Source of the DNA: Methylococcaceae bacterium
Lineage (GTDB): Bacteria; Pseudomonadota; Gammaproteobacteria; Methylococcales; Methylococcaceae
DNA length: 13,954 nucleotides
Assembly: GCA_012026715.1 (NCBI GenBank)
Contig: VEPB01000388.1
Coordinates: 1-13,954 of the forward strand
Direction: 5' to 3'
Shown here: one piece after another, positions 7,221-13,481 of the stretch
How positions within the stretch are numbered: the stretch's first letter is position 1
How the letters are laid out: each line of letters starts with the position of its first letter
Notes under the pieces: generated by a model
The model's database searches: none
What the model was told of the DNA's origin: nothing
The model's input: the letters and a program-made list of their open reading frames with translations, nothing else
Program-made: the position numbers and the translations under genes

Positions 7221-7781
7221 TCAGCCGGAAGCCGGCAACATGCCGCGCAGCCAGTCGTTGACCTCGCAGTCGAGGACCATGTGTATGCGATCCTCCCCCC
7301 CTCCGTTGGTGACGCCATGCGGCAGATTAAAATTGCCGTACCAGCATTCGCCGGCACCCCAGCGCCATTCCCTTCCGCCGATGAGGAACCGCACCCCGGG
7401 ATTGGTCTGGACGACCACGTGCAGCCGCGCATCGCGATCTTCCAGGCTGAGGTTATAGTCCTTGTGCTCCTTGACGACGGCGCCGGCTCCCAGCCGCAGT
7501 AGGCGTACCGACAACAAAGGACAGTCGAAGCTCGCCAGCACCTCGCGGAAGTAAGGGCTGCGCGCCAAAGCCTCGGTGCCGGCATAACCGTCCCGCGCGA
7601 GCGGGTCGGCGTAGTGCGGGAGTACGCTGCCGGCCACGGCTCGCAACGACACCACGCTCCAGTCTCCGCTATAGAGCCGGTGGTTGAAATGGGGTCGCCA
7701 TTCGTCGGCGTGGATACCCGCAAGATCGGCGCGCAGACGGACGGGATCGAAGGCGAGGGGCAAACGAAGGGCAGCGGTCAT
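7221..7781 (-). CDS. AspH-like Fe(II)/2-oxoglutarate-dependent beta-hydroxylase
   Basis: 186 residues from ATG 7779-7781 (MTAALRLPLAFD). The frame extends upstream to 7952, but that 57-residue stretch is arginine-rich and not protein-like. The double-stranded beta-helix shows H106-K-D108 (KEHKDYN), the PH pair at H155 (NLPHGVTN), and R165 in DRIHMVLD. These give the 2-His-1-Asp iron triad plus the 2-oxoglutarate-binding Arg of the aspartyl/asparaginyl beta-hydroxylase family (PF05118). The region SGDWSVVSLRA (39-49) is the conserved early strand. The enzyme would hydroxylate an amino-acid residue or small molecule. No strong Shine-Dalgarno sequence precedes the start. It is the first gene of a compact three-gene unit and its substrate may be that unit's product. 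Confidence 0.85.
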   Translation of the reverse strand: MTAALRLPLAFDPVRLRADLAGIHADEWRPHFNHRLYSGDWSVVSLRAVAGSVLPHYADPLARDGYAGTEALARSPYFREVLASFDCPLLSVRLLRLGAGAVVKEHKDYNLSLEDRDARLHVVVQTNPGVRFLIGGREWRWGAGECWYGNFNLPHGVTNGGGEDRIHMVLDCEVNDWLRGMLPASG

Positions 7782-8015
7782 GACGGCGAGGGGAGGACGT
7801 TGGCCGGTAGTCGAAAGAGGGTAATGGCTGCGGCAGCCGAAATCCAGGAATCGTCGCGCCTCTCCGCGACCGCAGTATCGCGGCCGGGTGGAAACGGAAC
7901 GGGGAGAGAGTTTGCAAGTTTGCCGGTCGGGTGTAGCATCGGTGGCGCCCATTGCTTGGCAGCATGAAGGACATGGGCGTTTGCCAATTTCCGCAATCCA
8001 TGGTGGAGGTACCGG
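7782..8015. other. Divergent intergenic region between the hydroxylase and collar genes
   Basis: A 234-bp region serving both directions. Small inverted repeats lie at 7864-7869/7878-7883 (CCGCGA/TCGCGG), 7827-7839 (GGCTGC-G-GCAGCC) and 7946-7952/7973-7979 (CGCCCAT/ATGGGCG). They are short and may be chance. The collar gene has a strong Shine-Dalgarno (GGAGG at 8005-8009, six bases before ATG). Confidence 0.5.
7912..7939 (+). promoter_or_regulatory. Candidate sigma-70 promoter for the collar-DUF6916-TPR genes
   Basis: TTGCAA (7912-7917) and TAGCAT (7934-7939) are spaced by 16 bases. Both match the consensus at four of six bases. The start codon lies about 75 bases downstream. TTGCAA is itself palindromic, so it reads the same for the divergent side. 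High-GC gammaproteobacteria often depart from consensus, so this is only a candidate. Confidence 0.35.
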
Positions 8016-8732
8016 ATGGAAGGTTACTTAGGAACAATTCTCCCCGTCGGCCTGCAGTTTGCGCCGCGAAACTGGTCCGACTGCAACGGCCAGGTACTCA
8101 ACGTTTCCCAGAATGCGGCGCTGTTTTCCCTGCTCGGTGCGATCTACGGTGGCGATGGCCGCGCCACCTTCGCGCTTCCGAACCTGCTCGGCCGCTTTCC
8201 TCTGGGGTTTGGAACGACTCCTGGAACAGCCAACAACTTTACCCAGGGGGCAACCGGCGGCGTGTCGTCCGTGACGCTGACCGCCAACAACCTGCCGCAG
8301 CACGTTCACCCCGCGACCGCCTCGGCGAGCGTCACGATGTCGGGAATGTCGGTGACTCTGCCGCCGTTCAACGCCACTGCGTCGACCAATACGCAGGTAC
8401 AGGCCGTCAACGGCAGCGGAGCCCAGCCCGCCGCCACTCTCGGCAGTTATTTATCGGGCGTGACGGCGGAATACGGGGGTGATACCGTACCGGCGAAGCT
8501 CTATGCCACCTCTCCATCGGCAGGCACCGTGACCCTCGGCGGCGTCTCCAGCACCACCAGCGTCAGCGTCACCCCCGGCGGCCCCGCCGGCGTGGCCGGC
8601 GCACCTTCTGCGTCGGTCGCGGTCGCGGTCGGCGCGAACTCGACCACCTCGAACCCGCTACCTACCATGCCCCCGTACACCGCGGTGCGATTCATCATCG
8701 CCGTACAGGGGCTGTATCCGTCACGAAACTGA
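8016..8732 (+). CDS. Tail-collar domain (microcystin-dependent protein-like)
   Basis: 238 residues. The N-terminal domain (about 1-60: GTILPVGLQFAPRNW, DCNGQVLNVSQNAALFSLLGAIYGGDG, ATFALPNLLGRFPLG) is the phage tail-collar fold (PF07484), with the characteristic W-x-x-C-x-G and F-x-L-P-D/N-L-x-G-R patterns. The remainder is Ala/Thr/Ser/Gly-rich beta-repeat sequence (QHVHPATASASVTM, SSTTSVSVTP) ending PPYTAVRFIIAVQGLYPSRN. This is typical of bacterial microcystin-dependent-protein homologues encoded outside prophages. There is no signal peptide and no tail machinery in the window, so a lone surface or fibre protein is more likely than a phage gene. A strong SD (GGAGG) supports the start. It precedes the DUF6916 and TPR genes on the same strand. 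Confidence 0.88.
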   Translation: MEGYLGTILPVGLQFAPRNWSDCNGQVLNVSQNAALFSLLGAIYGGDGRATFALPNLLGRFPLGFGTTPGTANNFTQGATGGVSSVTLTANNLPQHVHPATASASVTMSGMSVTLPPFNATASTNTQVQAVNGSGAQPAATLGSYLSGVTAEYGGDTVPAKLYATSPSAGTVTLGGVSSTTSVSVTPGGPAGVAGAPSASVAVAVGANSTTSNPLPTMPPYTAVRFIIAVQGLYPSRN

Positions 8733-8740
8733 GAAATACG

Positions 8741-8773
8741 CCGGAGACGGCCGGGACATGCCGCCGTTTCCGG
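8741..8773 (+). promoter_or_regulatory. Intercistronic hairpin between the collar and DUF6916 genes
   Basis: CCGGAGACGGC (8741-8751) pairs with GCCGTTTCCGG (8763-8773): an 11-bp stem with one G-U pair and an 11-base loop, nine bases after the collar stop. No T run follows, so it is not a convincing intrinsic terminator. It could stabilise the collar mRNA or attenuate transcription into the downstream genes. Confidence 0.5.
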
Positions 8774-8855
8774 CCGATTCCTCACGGGCTTGTGCGGTTG
8801 CCGGAAAAGGTCCGCCTGCAGCTCCTCGTCAAAACCTGACCATCGCGCGACGACC

Positions 8856-9179
8856 ATGCTGAATGAATTGTCGGCCGACCACTTCCGCGGCCACATCGGA
8901 GAGACCTTTTTGCTGCTGGTCCCCGAGGGCCCACCCTTGGATTTGGTACTGACGGAAGTCGAAATCAACCCGCGCGCGCGCATGCCCAATGTTTTCCCCG
9001 GCCGGCGAATTCCATTTTCCCTGGTGCTGAAGGGGGATGCCGACCAGTCGTTGCGGACGGGGGTGATGCCCTTGCAGCATCCGAGACTGGGTACCCTTCC
9101 CGGATTGTTGATCAACCGGGTGATGGCCCCCGATGGCGTGTTCGATCCGCATGCCTGGTATCAAATCTGCTTTACCTGA
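8856..9179 (+). CDS. DUF6916-like protein
   Basis: 107 residues from ATG 8856-8858 (MLNELSADHFRGHIGETF). An upstream in-frame start is possible but its residues (CGCRKRSACSSSS) are unlikely. The short beta-rich protein, with LSADHF, GETFLL, LTEVEINPR, PGRRIPFSLVLKG, GVMPLQHPRLG and FDPHAWYQICF, fits the small family (DUF6916 from memory) that accompanies microcystin-dependent/tail-collar proteins. The function is unknown; size and sequence suggest a small structural or chaperone-like part of a fibre or surface assembly. No signal peptide. The 3' end overlaps the start of the TPR protein gene, so the two are probably translationally coupled. No good SD precedes the chosen start. Confidence 0.72.
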   Translation: MLNELSADHFRGHIGETFLLLVPEGPPLDLVLTEVEINPRARMPNVFPGRRIPFSLVLKGDADQSLRTGVMPLQHPRLGTLPGLLINRVMAPDGVFDPHAWYQICFT

Positions 9180-12135
9180 GCACAGCGCGCATTCGGTGTC
9201 TGCCTCGCCGCAGCACGCCGGTGCCGGCCCGGTTTTCGATCCCTATCTTCAGGCCATCGAACGGTTTTCGGCCGGCCGCTGGTCCGACTGTCGCAGGCTT
9301 CTGGATCGACTGCCGACCGACCAGTCGGAGCGGGTCGAGGTCCTTCAGCTACGGGCATTGGCCGCACTTCAGGATCACTGCACCGACGAGGCGGAAGATT
9401 GCTTCCGCCGGCTGCTCCGGCTTCAAGCCGATCATGCCGACGCCTGCTTTCATATCGGCCTGCTGGCAGAAGCGGGCGGCATGACGGAAGCGGCGGAGGC
9501 CGCCTTCCGGCGCAGCCTCGCCCTCCGTCCCGAGTATTTGGAGGCACGCTACCGGCTGGGACAGCTGCTGCACCGGAATGGCCGACTGGGGGAGGCGGAG
9601 CCGGCCTATCGGGAAGTGATCAGGCAGCGCCCCCGATCCGCCGAGGTCCATGTTCTATTGGGCGGACTGTTGCGGAACGGCGGGCGCCGACAGGAAGCGG
9701 AGGAGATATTGCTGCGAGCCCGGCGTCTGGAACTGCCGACGGCGGAATTGCGCTACCGCCTGGCTGCGGAACTGGAGCGAAACGGATGCGTGGAGGAAGC
9801 GGAGGAGGAGTACCGGCGTGCGCTGGAACTCAAGCCGGATCTCCTGGAACACCTTATCAACTTGGCAGGCAGGCTGAAAGAAGCTCGCCGCCTGCCGGAG
9901 GCGGAGACCATTTACCGTCAGATCCTGCGGATGCGACCGGAATTCGCCCCGGCCCACAACAATTTGGGCTTGCTGGCGATGGAAGCTGGCCGGGCCGCCG
10001 AAGCGGAGGCTGATTTCCGTCGGGCGCTGTTCTACCGGCCGGACTTCACCGAAGCCATCCACAATCTGTCGTGTCTGCTGCTGAAGGGCAAACGCCGGCT
10101 GGCGGAGGCAAGCGATTTATGCGAGCAGGCGCTTCGCCTCGCCCCCGGCCATGCCGCTGCCTTCAACCAGCGCGGCATCCTGGCGCTGGAAGCAGGCCGT
10201 CTGGCGGACGCCGAAAATGATTTCCGGCAGGCGAGGCAGATCGCCCCGGAGAACTGCGACGCCGCCTGGAACTTGGGCATTGTCCAGTTGCTGCAGGGCA
10301 ATATGAAAGCCGGCTGGGCGGGCTACGAATTTCGCTGGAAGGCGGCATTGAGCGCACATCGGCGCGACTTCGAGCAACCGCTGTGGGACGGTCGTCCCTT
10401 TCCCGGAGAGACCCTGCTGATTTATTGCGAGCAGGGACTGGGCGACAGCATCCAGTTCGTTCGCTACCTGCCTGCCGTTGCGGGCCGTGGCGGCAAGCTA
10501 ATCCTCGAATGTCCCGCCGAACTGGTCCGGTTGTTCGCCGAAGTTCCCGGCATCGACCGGATCATCCCCCAGGGAACGCAGCTTCCCCCATTCGACCGTC
10601 AATGCCCTCTGCTGAGCCTGCCCGGGCGATTGGGCACGGAGCGCCGCAGCCTCCCGTTGACAACCCCCTACCTCGCGGCACCGGCGCAATCCAGGTCGAC
10701 CGTGCCGACTCTGGCGGCGGCAGCCGAAGCAGCGCTGAAGGTGGGTCTGGTCTGGGCCGGCAACCCGCACCACAACAATGACCTCAACCGCTCGATCGAT
10801 TTCTCCATGCTGTCTCCCTTGCTCGACCTGCCGGGCATCACTTGGGTGGTCCTGCAACGCGAGCGCCGGCCGGCCGATTTCGAGACCTTGGCGGCCCGGC
10901 GCGGCTGGCTCGATCCCTGGGCGGGCGCTGCGGACGGATTGGCGGATTTCGCCGACACGGCGGCGGTCATCGAGCAGTTGGATCTGGTCATCGGCGTGGA
11001 CACCGCCTTGATCCATCTGGCCGGCGCCCTCGGCAAACCCACCTGGGCGTTGATTCCCTACAATCCGGACTGGCGATGGCGGGGAGAGAGCGAAAACAGT
11101 GCCTGGTACCCCACCCTGCGGCTGTTTCGCCAGCCCCGTCGAGACTCCTGGCCGGACGTGATCGAGCGGATCACCAAGGAACTGGCCGCGCTGGCCGGGA
11201 GCGGAGCCGAGACAGCCGTCGTAGTGGACGCGGCCCCTGATCTGCCGCCGCCCCCGGCACCATCGCCGGAGTTCGCCGTCCCCCGGCTGCCACCCGACCG
11301 GCGCATGGTGGCGGCCAGACATGGCGTGTTTCTGTACGACAGCGCCGATGGCTGCATCGGCCACGCGCTGGAAACCTGCGGCGAATACGGCGAGCACCAA
11401 GTCGCCCTGCTGCTGCAGCTGCTGCGTCCCGGCGACACGGTCGTGGAAGCGCGGGCCAACATCGGCGTCTTCACCCTGCCCATGGCCAAGGCCGTGGGGC
11501 CGGCGGGGCTGGTGCTGGCGGTCGAGTCCAACCCGGTGGTATTTCACACGTTGAATGCCAACCTGGCACTCAACGCCCTGGAAAATGTACGCTCCTACCC
11601 CTATGCCGTCGGCCTGAGTCCCGGCAGCGCGGAAGTCCCCCCGTTGAATTTCGCCGGTCCCGGCACGTCCGGCTTTTCCCGCATCGCCGACCGGCACCCC
11701 GTGCCCCTCATCCGGCTGGACGACCTGTGCCGCGACGTGACGCCGCGCCTGATCAAGATCGGCATGGGCGTTTCGGAAACCGACATCTTGCTGGGGGCGG
11801 CAGAACTCATCAGTCGCGCCCGTCCGCTGCTGTATGTGGAAAACGGAAGGCCGCCCCAAGGCGCGGAAATTCGCCTGTTGCGCCGAATGGGGTACCGGTT
11901 GTACTGGCATACCCCGCCGCTGTTCAACCCCAACAACTACTTTCGCCTCGCGGACGATCCCTACGGTGGCGAAATCATCGTCAACATGCTCTGCATTCCG
12001 GCCGGCAGTTCTCTCCGGGTGCGCGGGCTGCCGGAGGTGGGGGCGGATAACGGGCTACCCCGGATCGGTCGAGAACATTTCGCCGGCGACGTTCGACCGA
12101 GCCACGAACACCCGGCAAGAATCGGGGCCACTTGA
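9133..12135 (+). CDS. TPR / GT9-like glycosyltransferase / FkbM-like methyltransferase fusion protein
   Basis: About 1000 residues. Residues about 35-400 hold ten or so TPR units, seen as AEAAFRRSLALRPEYLEARYRLG-type repeats. Residues about 415-690 resemble a glycosyltransferase family 9 (heptosyltransferase-like) domain: CEQGLGDSIQFVRYL, then GVDTALIHLAGALGKPTWALIP starting at residue 621. A proline-rich linker (about 700-715) leads to an FkbM-type methyltransferase domain (725-965: GDTVVEARANIGVFTL, GPAGLVLAVESNP, LIKIGMGVSETDILLGA, LYVENGRP). TPR-GT9 proteins are usually cytoplasmic sugar transferases or partners. Here the motif-I glycine is Arg774, and KIDVEG-type Asp, Glu and Gly are Gly877, Gly879 and Val880, so the methyltransferase part may be inactive. 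Starts at ATG 9133, ATG 9151 or GTG 9196 are possible; the first two overlap the DUF6916 gene. No signal peptide. Confidence 0.82.
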   Translation: MACSIRMPGIKSALPEHSAHSVSASPQHAGAGPVFDPYLQAIERFSAGRWSDCRRLLDRLPTDQSERVEVLQLRALAALQDHCTDEAEDCFRRLLRLQADHADACFHIGLLAEAGGMTEAAEAAFRRSLALRPEYLEARYRLGQLLHRNGRLGEAEPAYREVIRQRPRSAEVHVLLGGLLRNGGRRQEAEEILLRARRLELPTAELRYRLAAELERNGCVEEAEEEYRRALELKPDLLEHLINLAGRLKEARRLPEAETIYRQILRMRPEFAPAHNNLGLLAMEAGRAAEAEADFRRALFYRPDFTEAIHNLSCLLLKGKRRLAEASDLCEQALRLAPGHAAAFNQRGILALEAGRLADAENDFRQARQIAPENCDAAWNLGIVQLLQGNMKAGWAGYEFRWKAALSAHRRDFEQPLWDGRPFPGETLLIYCEQGLGDSIQFVRYLPAVAGRGGKLILECPAELVRLFAEVPGIDRIIPQGTQLPPFDRQCPLLSLPGRLGTERRSLPLTTPYLAAPAQSRSTVPTLAAAAEAALKVGLVWAGNPHHNNDLNRSIDFSMLSPLLDLPGITWVVLQRERRPADFETLAARRGWLDPWAGAADGLADFADTAAVIEQLDLVIGVDTALIHLAGALGKPTWALIPYNPDWRWRGESENSAWYPTLRLFRQPRRDSWPDVIERITKELAALAGSGAETAVVVDAAPDLPPPPAPSPEFAVPRLPPDRRMVAARHGVFLYDSADGCIGHALETCGEYGEHQVALLLQLLRPGDTVVEARANIGVFTLPMAKAVGPAGLVLAVESNPVVFHTLNANLALNALENVRSYPYAVGLSPGSAEVPPLNFAGPGTSGFSRIADRHPVPLIRLDDLCRDVTPRLIKIGMGVSETDILLGAAELISRARPLLYVENGRPPQGAEIRLLRRMGYRLYWHTPPLFNPNNYFRLADDPYGGEIIVNMLCIPAGSSLRVRGLPEVGADNGLPRIGREHFAGDVRPSHEHPARIGAT

Positions 12136-12233
12136 CCCATTGCGCGTCGCCGCACCTTCCTGCCCGCCATCGACCCGCCCGGCCTCTTCCGCGAAAATTG
12201 ACTGCAGCAACGGCGATCGCGCGCGGCGACGTC

Positions 12234-12734
12234 TTACGGCGCTGGCGGATACCAGACCATCCGTTCGAACGGAACCTGGATCTCCTCCACCACGAATCCC
12301 ATGTCCAGATAAGCCCGTTTGGCCCGCAGATGATCGCTGCGCGCGATCAGCGCCACCGGTGTCATGGCCTGTGCGGCGACCGTCTGGACGGCCTGCAACA
12401 CCTTGAGTCCGAACCCCTTGCCGCGGGCGGCGGGGATCAGCGAGATGTCCACGACCCGCGCCTCGTTGGAGCCGAAATCCAGCACCAATCGGCCGATACG
12501 CTCGCCCTGATACTCGACGATGAAATACATGGCGTCGGGAAACAGATCCCCGGCACCCTCCCGCTGGGCTCGGTATTGCAAGTCGATCAACGCTTCGATG
12601 AATTCTTCACCGGCGTCAATCTGCCGCAAATCCTCACGAGTGCTGCGGTAAAGGGATTCAAGAAACCCTTGATCTGACGGTCGGGTCGGGCGCAATCCCA
12701 AACCGGCCGGATGTGGAATGCAGAAAGAACGCAT
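12234..12734 (-). CDS. GNAT family N-acetyltransferase
   Basis: 166 residues. The central block ISLIPAARGKGFGLKVLQ (about 97-114) is the acetyl-CoA binding motif A (R/Q-G-x-G-x-G/A) of GNAT enzymes, with ARGKGFG supplying the pyrophosphate loop. The flanking strand VVDISL and the C-terminal AKRAYLDMGFV complete the fold. The N-terminus is GLGLRPTRPSDQGFL, the usual beta-1/alpha-1. The ATG at 12732-12734 is preceded by GAGGGA about eight bases upstream. The acceptor is unknown; antibiotics, proteins, amino acids or sugars are all possible. It lies opposite the TPR protein, with 98 bp between their convergent ends, and near the collar/DUF6916 genes, so a link to surface-product modification is possible but unproved. 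Confidence 0.88.
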   Translation of the reverse strand: MRSFCIPHPAGLGLRPTRPSDQGFLESLYRSTREDLRQIDAGEEFIEALIDLQYRAQREGAGDLFPDAMYFIVEYQGERIGRLVLDFGSNEARVVDISLIPAARGKGFGLKVLQAVQTVAAQAMTPVALIARSDHLRAKRAYLDMGFVVEEIQVPFERMVWYPPAP

Positions 12735-12938
12735 GGATCAATCCCTCGCGATCACAGTTGCGCAGATAGTCCTATCCCATTGACTTGCGGCGATGCTGCA
12801 AGAACCGCACGCCGTTGATTTTGTAAATCACGGAGAAACGGGGTTTCCCGGTGACGGGCGCTGATGTGGCCAACAATAAACTCCCGGAACTCCCCGACGG
12901 ATATTTCTGAGCGCAGTCCCGATGGGATCGCATTAAAG

Positions 12939-13091
12939 CCCCTCTCCCTGCGGGAGAGGGGTTGGGGTGAGGGCCCGGGCGCCTCGTGCTTGCGGTAAGC
13001 GTGGTGAAACATAGGCCTTGGCCCTCACCCTGCCGCTCCTCCAAGCGCATATACGTCCTTTTGAGTCGCGGACCTTCCCGCGGGAAGAGGG
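12939..13091. repeat. Composite inverted dispersed repeat (two head-to-head REP-type units)
   Basis: The left unit is CCCCTCTCCC-TGC-GGGAGAGGGG (12939-12961) followed by GGGTGAGGGCC (12965-12975). The right unit is the inverse: GGCCCTCACCC (13020-13030), a roughly 43-bp spacer, and CTTCCCGCGGGAAG with AGGG (13074-13091). The 11-bp GGGTGAGGGCC arms are perfect inverted repeats, and the terminal hairpins share the CCCTCTYCC core. The left unit lacks the middle spacer. This is the layout of REP-doublet/MITE-like elements that accumulate between genes. A worn relative may sit at 3094-3123. Confidence 0.75.
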
Positions 13092-13313
13092 TTCCAGATT
13101 TCGACCCGATGGGCTCTGGCTCCCTGCCTCGATAATTCGAGGGGTTATTTTGGGCCACATTCTTAGGAAGAACCGAGCCTCTTATTCCGCTGGATCCGAA
13201 TGACTTCAGCACTCGGCCAATTGTCGTCCGACATCTCCTCCGGCGCAACGGTTCAGCACGGCTCCGCCATTTCCAACGACCGCCCGAGAGCCGGCTGTTC
13301 CGGTGACAGCCCC

Positions 13314-13330
13314 TCGCTCTGGCAGAGCGA
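13314..13330. promoter_or_regulatory. 17-bp perfect palindrome in the DUF4347 leader
   Basis: TCGCTCTG-G-CAGAGCGA has perfect 8-bp arms around one base and is followed by CCGTTTTC. It could be a dimeric regulator's operator. As RNA it folds into a 6-bp stem with a short T run, so a weak terminator is the alternative. The function is not known. Confidence 0.4.
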
Positions 13331-13441
13331 CCGTTTTCATCTACTCTTTGCATCACACGGACGGCAAGTTCGTCTTGCCTCCAGGCGCTGCCCCCACGAT
13401 AAAGTTTCAACCACCGCGTCACACATCGGATCTGGGAAAGT

Positions 13442-13464
13442 TCAGCGTCAAGCAATGACGCTGA
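13442..13464 (+). promoter_or_regulatory. Perfect hairpin directly upstream of the DUF4347 ribosome-binding site
   Basis: TCAGCGTCA (13442-13450), loop AGCAA, TGACGCTGA (13456-13464): a perfect 9-bp stem, ending seven bases before the GGAGG SD (13472-13476) and 17 bases before the ATG. In an mRNA it would hold the RBS single-stranded yet flank it. In DNA it could be an operator half-pair. There is no T run, so it is not a terminator. It may set translation or stability of the giant protein. Confidence 0.55.
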
Positions 13465-13481
13465 TCAGAATGGAGGCCAGG

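Larger units (their letters stand above)
12735..13481. other. Long non-coding region with repeats before the DUF4347 gene
   Basis: 747 bp without a convincing gene. An open frame exists on the minus strand (12772-13455), but its product is arginine/glycine-rich and it crosses a composite inverted repeat, so it is not credible. The region holds the composite repeat 12939-13091, a 17-bp palindrome 13314-13330, and a 9-bp perfect hairpin 13442-13464 next to the RBS. I found no clear sigma-70 promoter, tRNA or recognised riboswitch. Confidence 0.65.

Noticed and set aside
7782..7952. N-terminal extension of the AspH-like hydroxylase
   Set aside because: The added 57 residues look like translated intergenic DNA, and the family's first strand begins after the Met at 7779-7781.
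7946..7979. CGCCCAT/ATGGGCG inverted repeat as an operator
   Set aside because: Seven-base arms with a 20-base spacer are expected by chance in GC-rich intergenic DNA of this length.
8016..9179. Prophage or tailocin
   Set aside because: Only a collar-domain protein and a small DUF6916-like protein are present; no sheath, tube, baseplate, lysis, portal or integrase gene is seen.
10498..11910. A 470-residue frame opposite the TPR-GT-FkbM gene
   Set aside because: It is the antisense shadow of a clear coding frame and shows no domain of its own.
12772..13455. A 227-residue open frame on the minus strand
   Set aside because: Composition is Arg/Gly/Ser-rich with no domain pattern, and it runs through the composite repeat; long empty frames are common in high-GC DNA.
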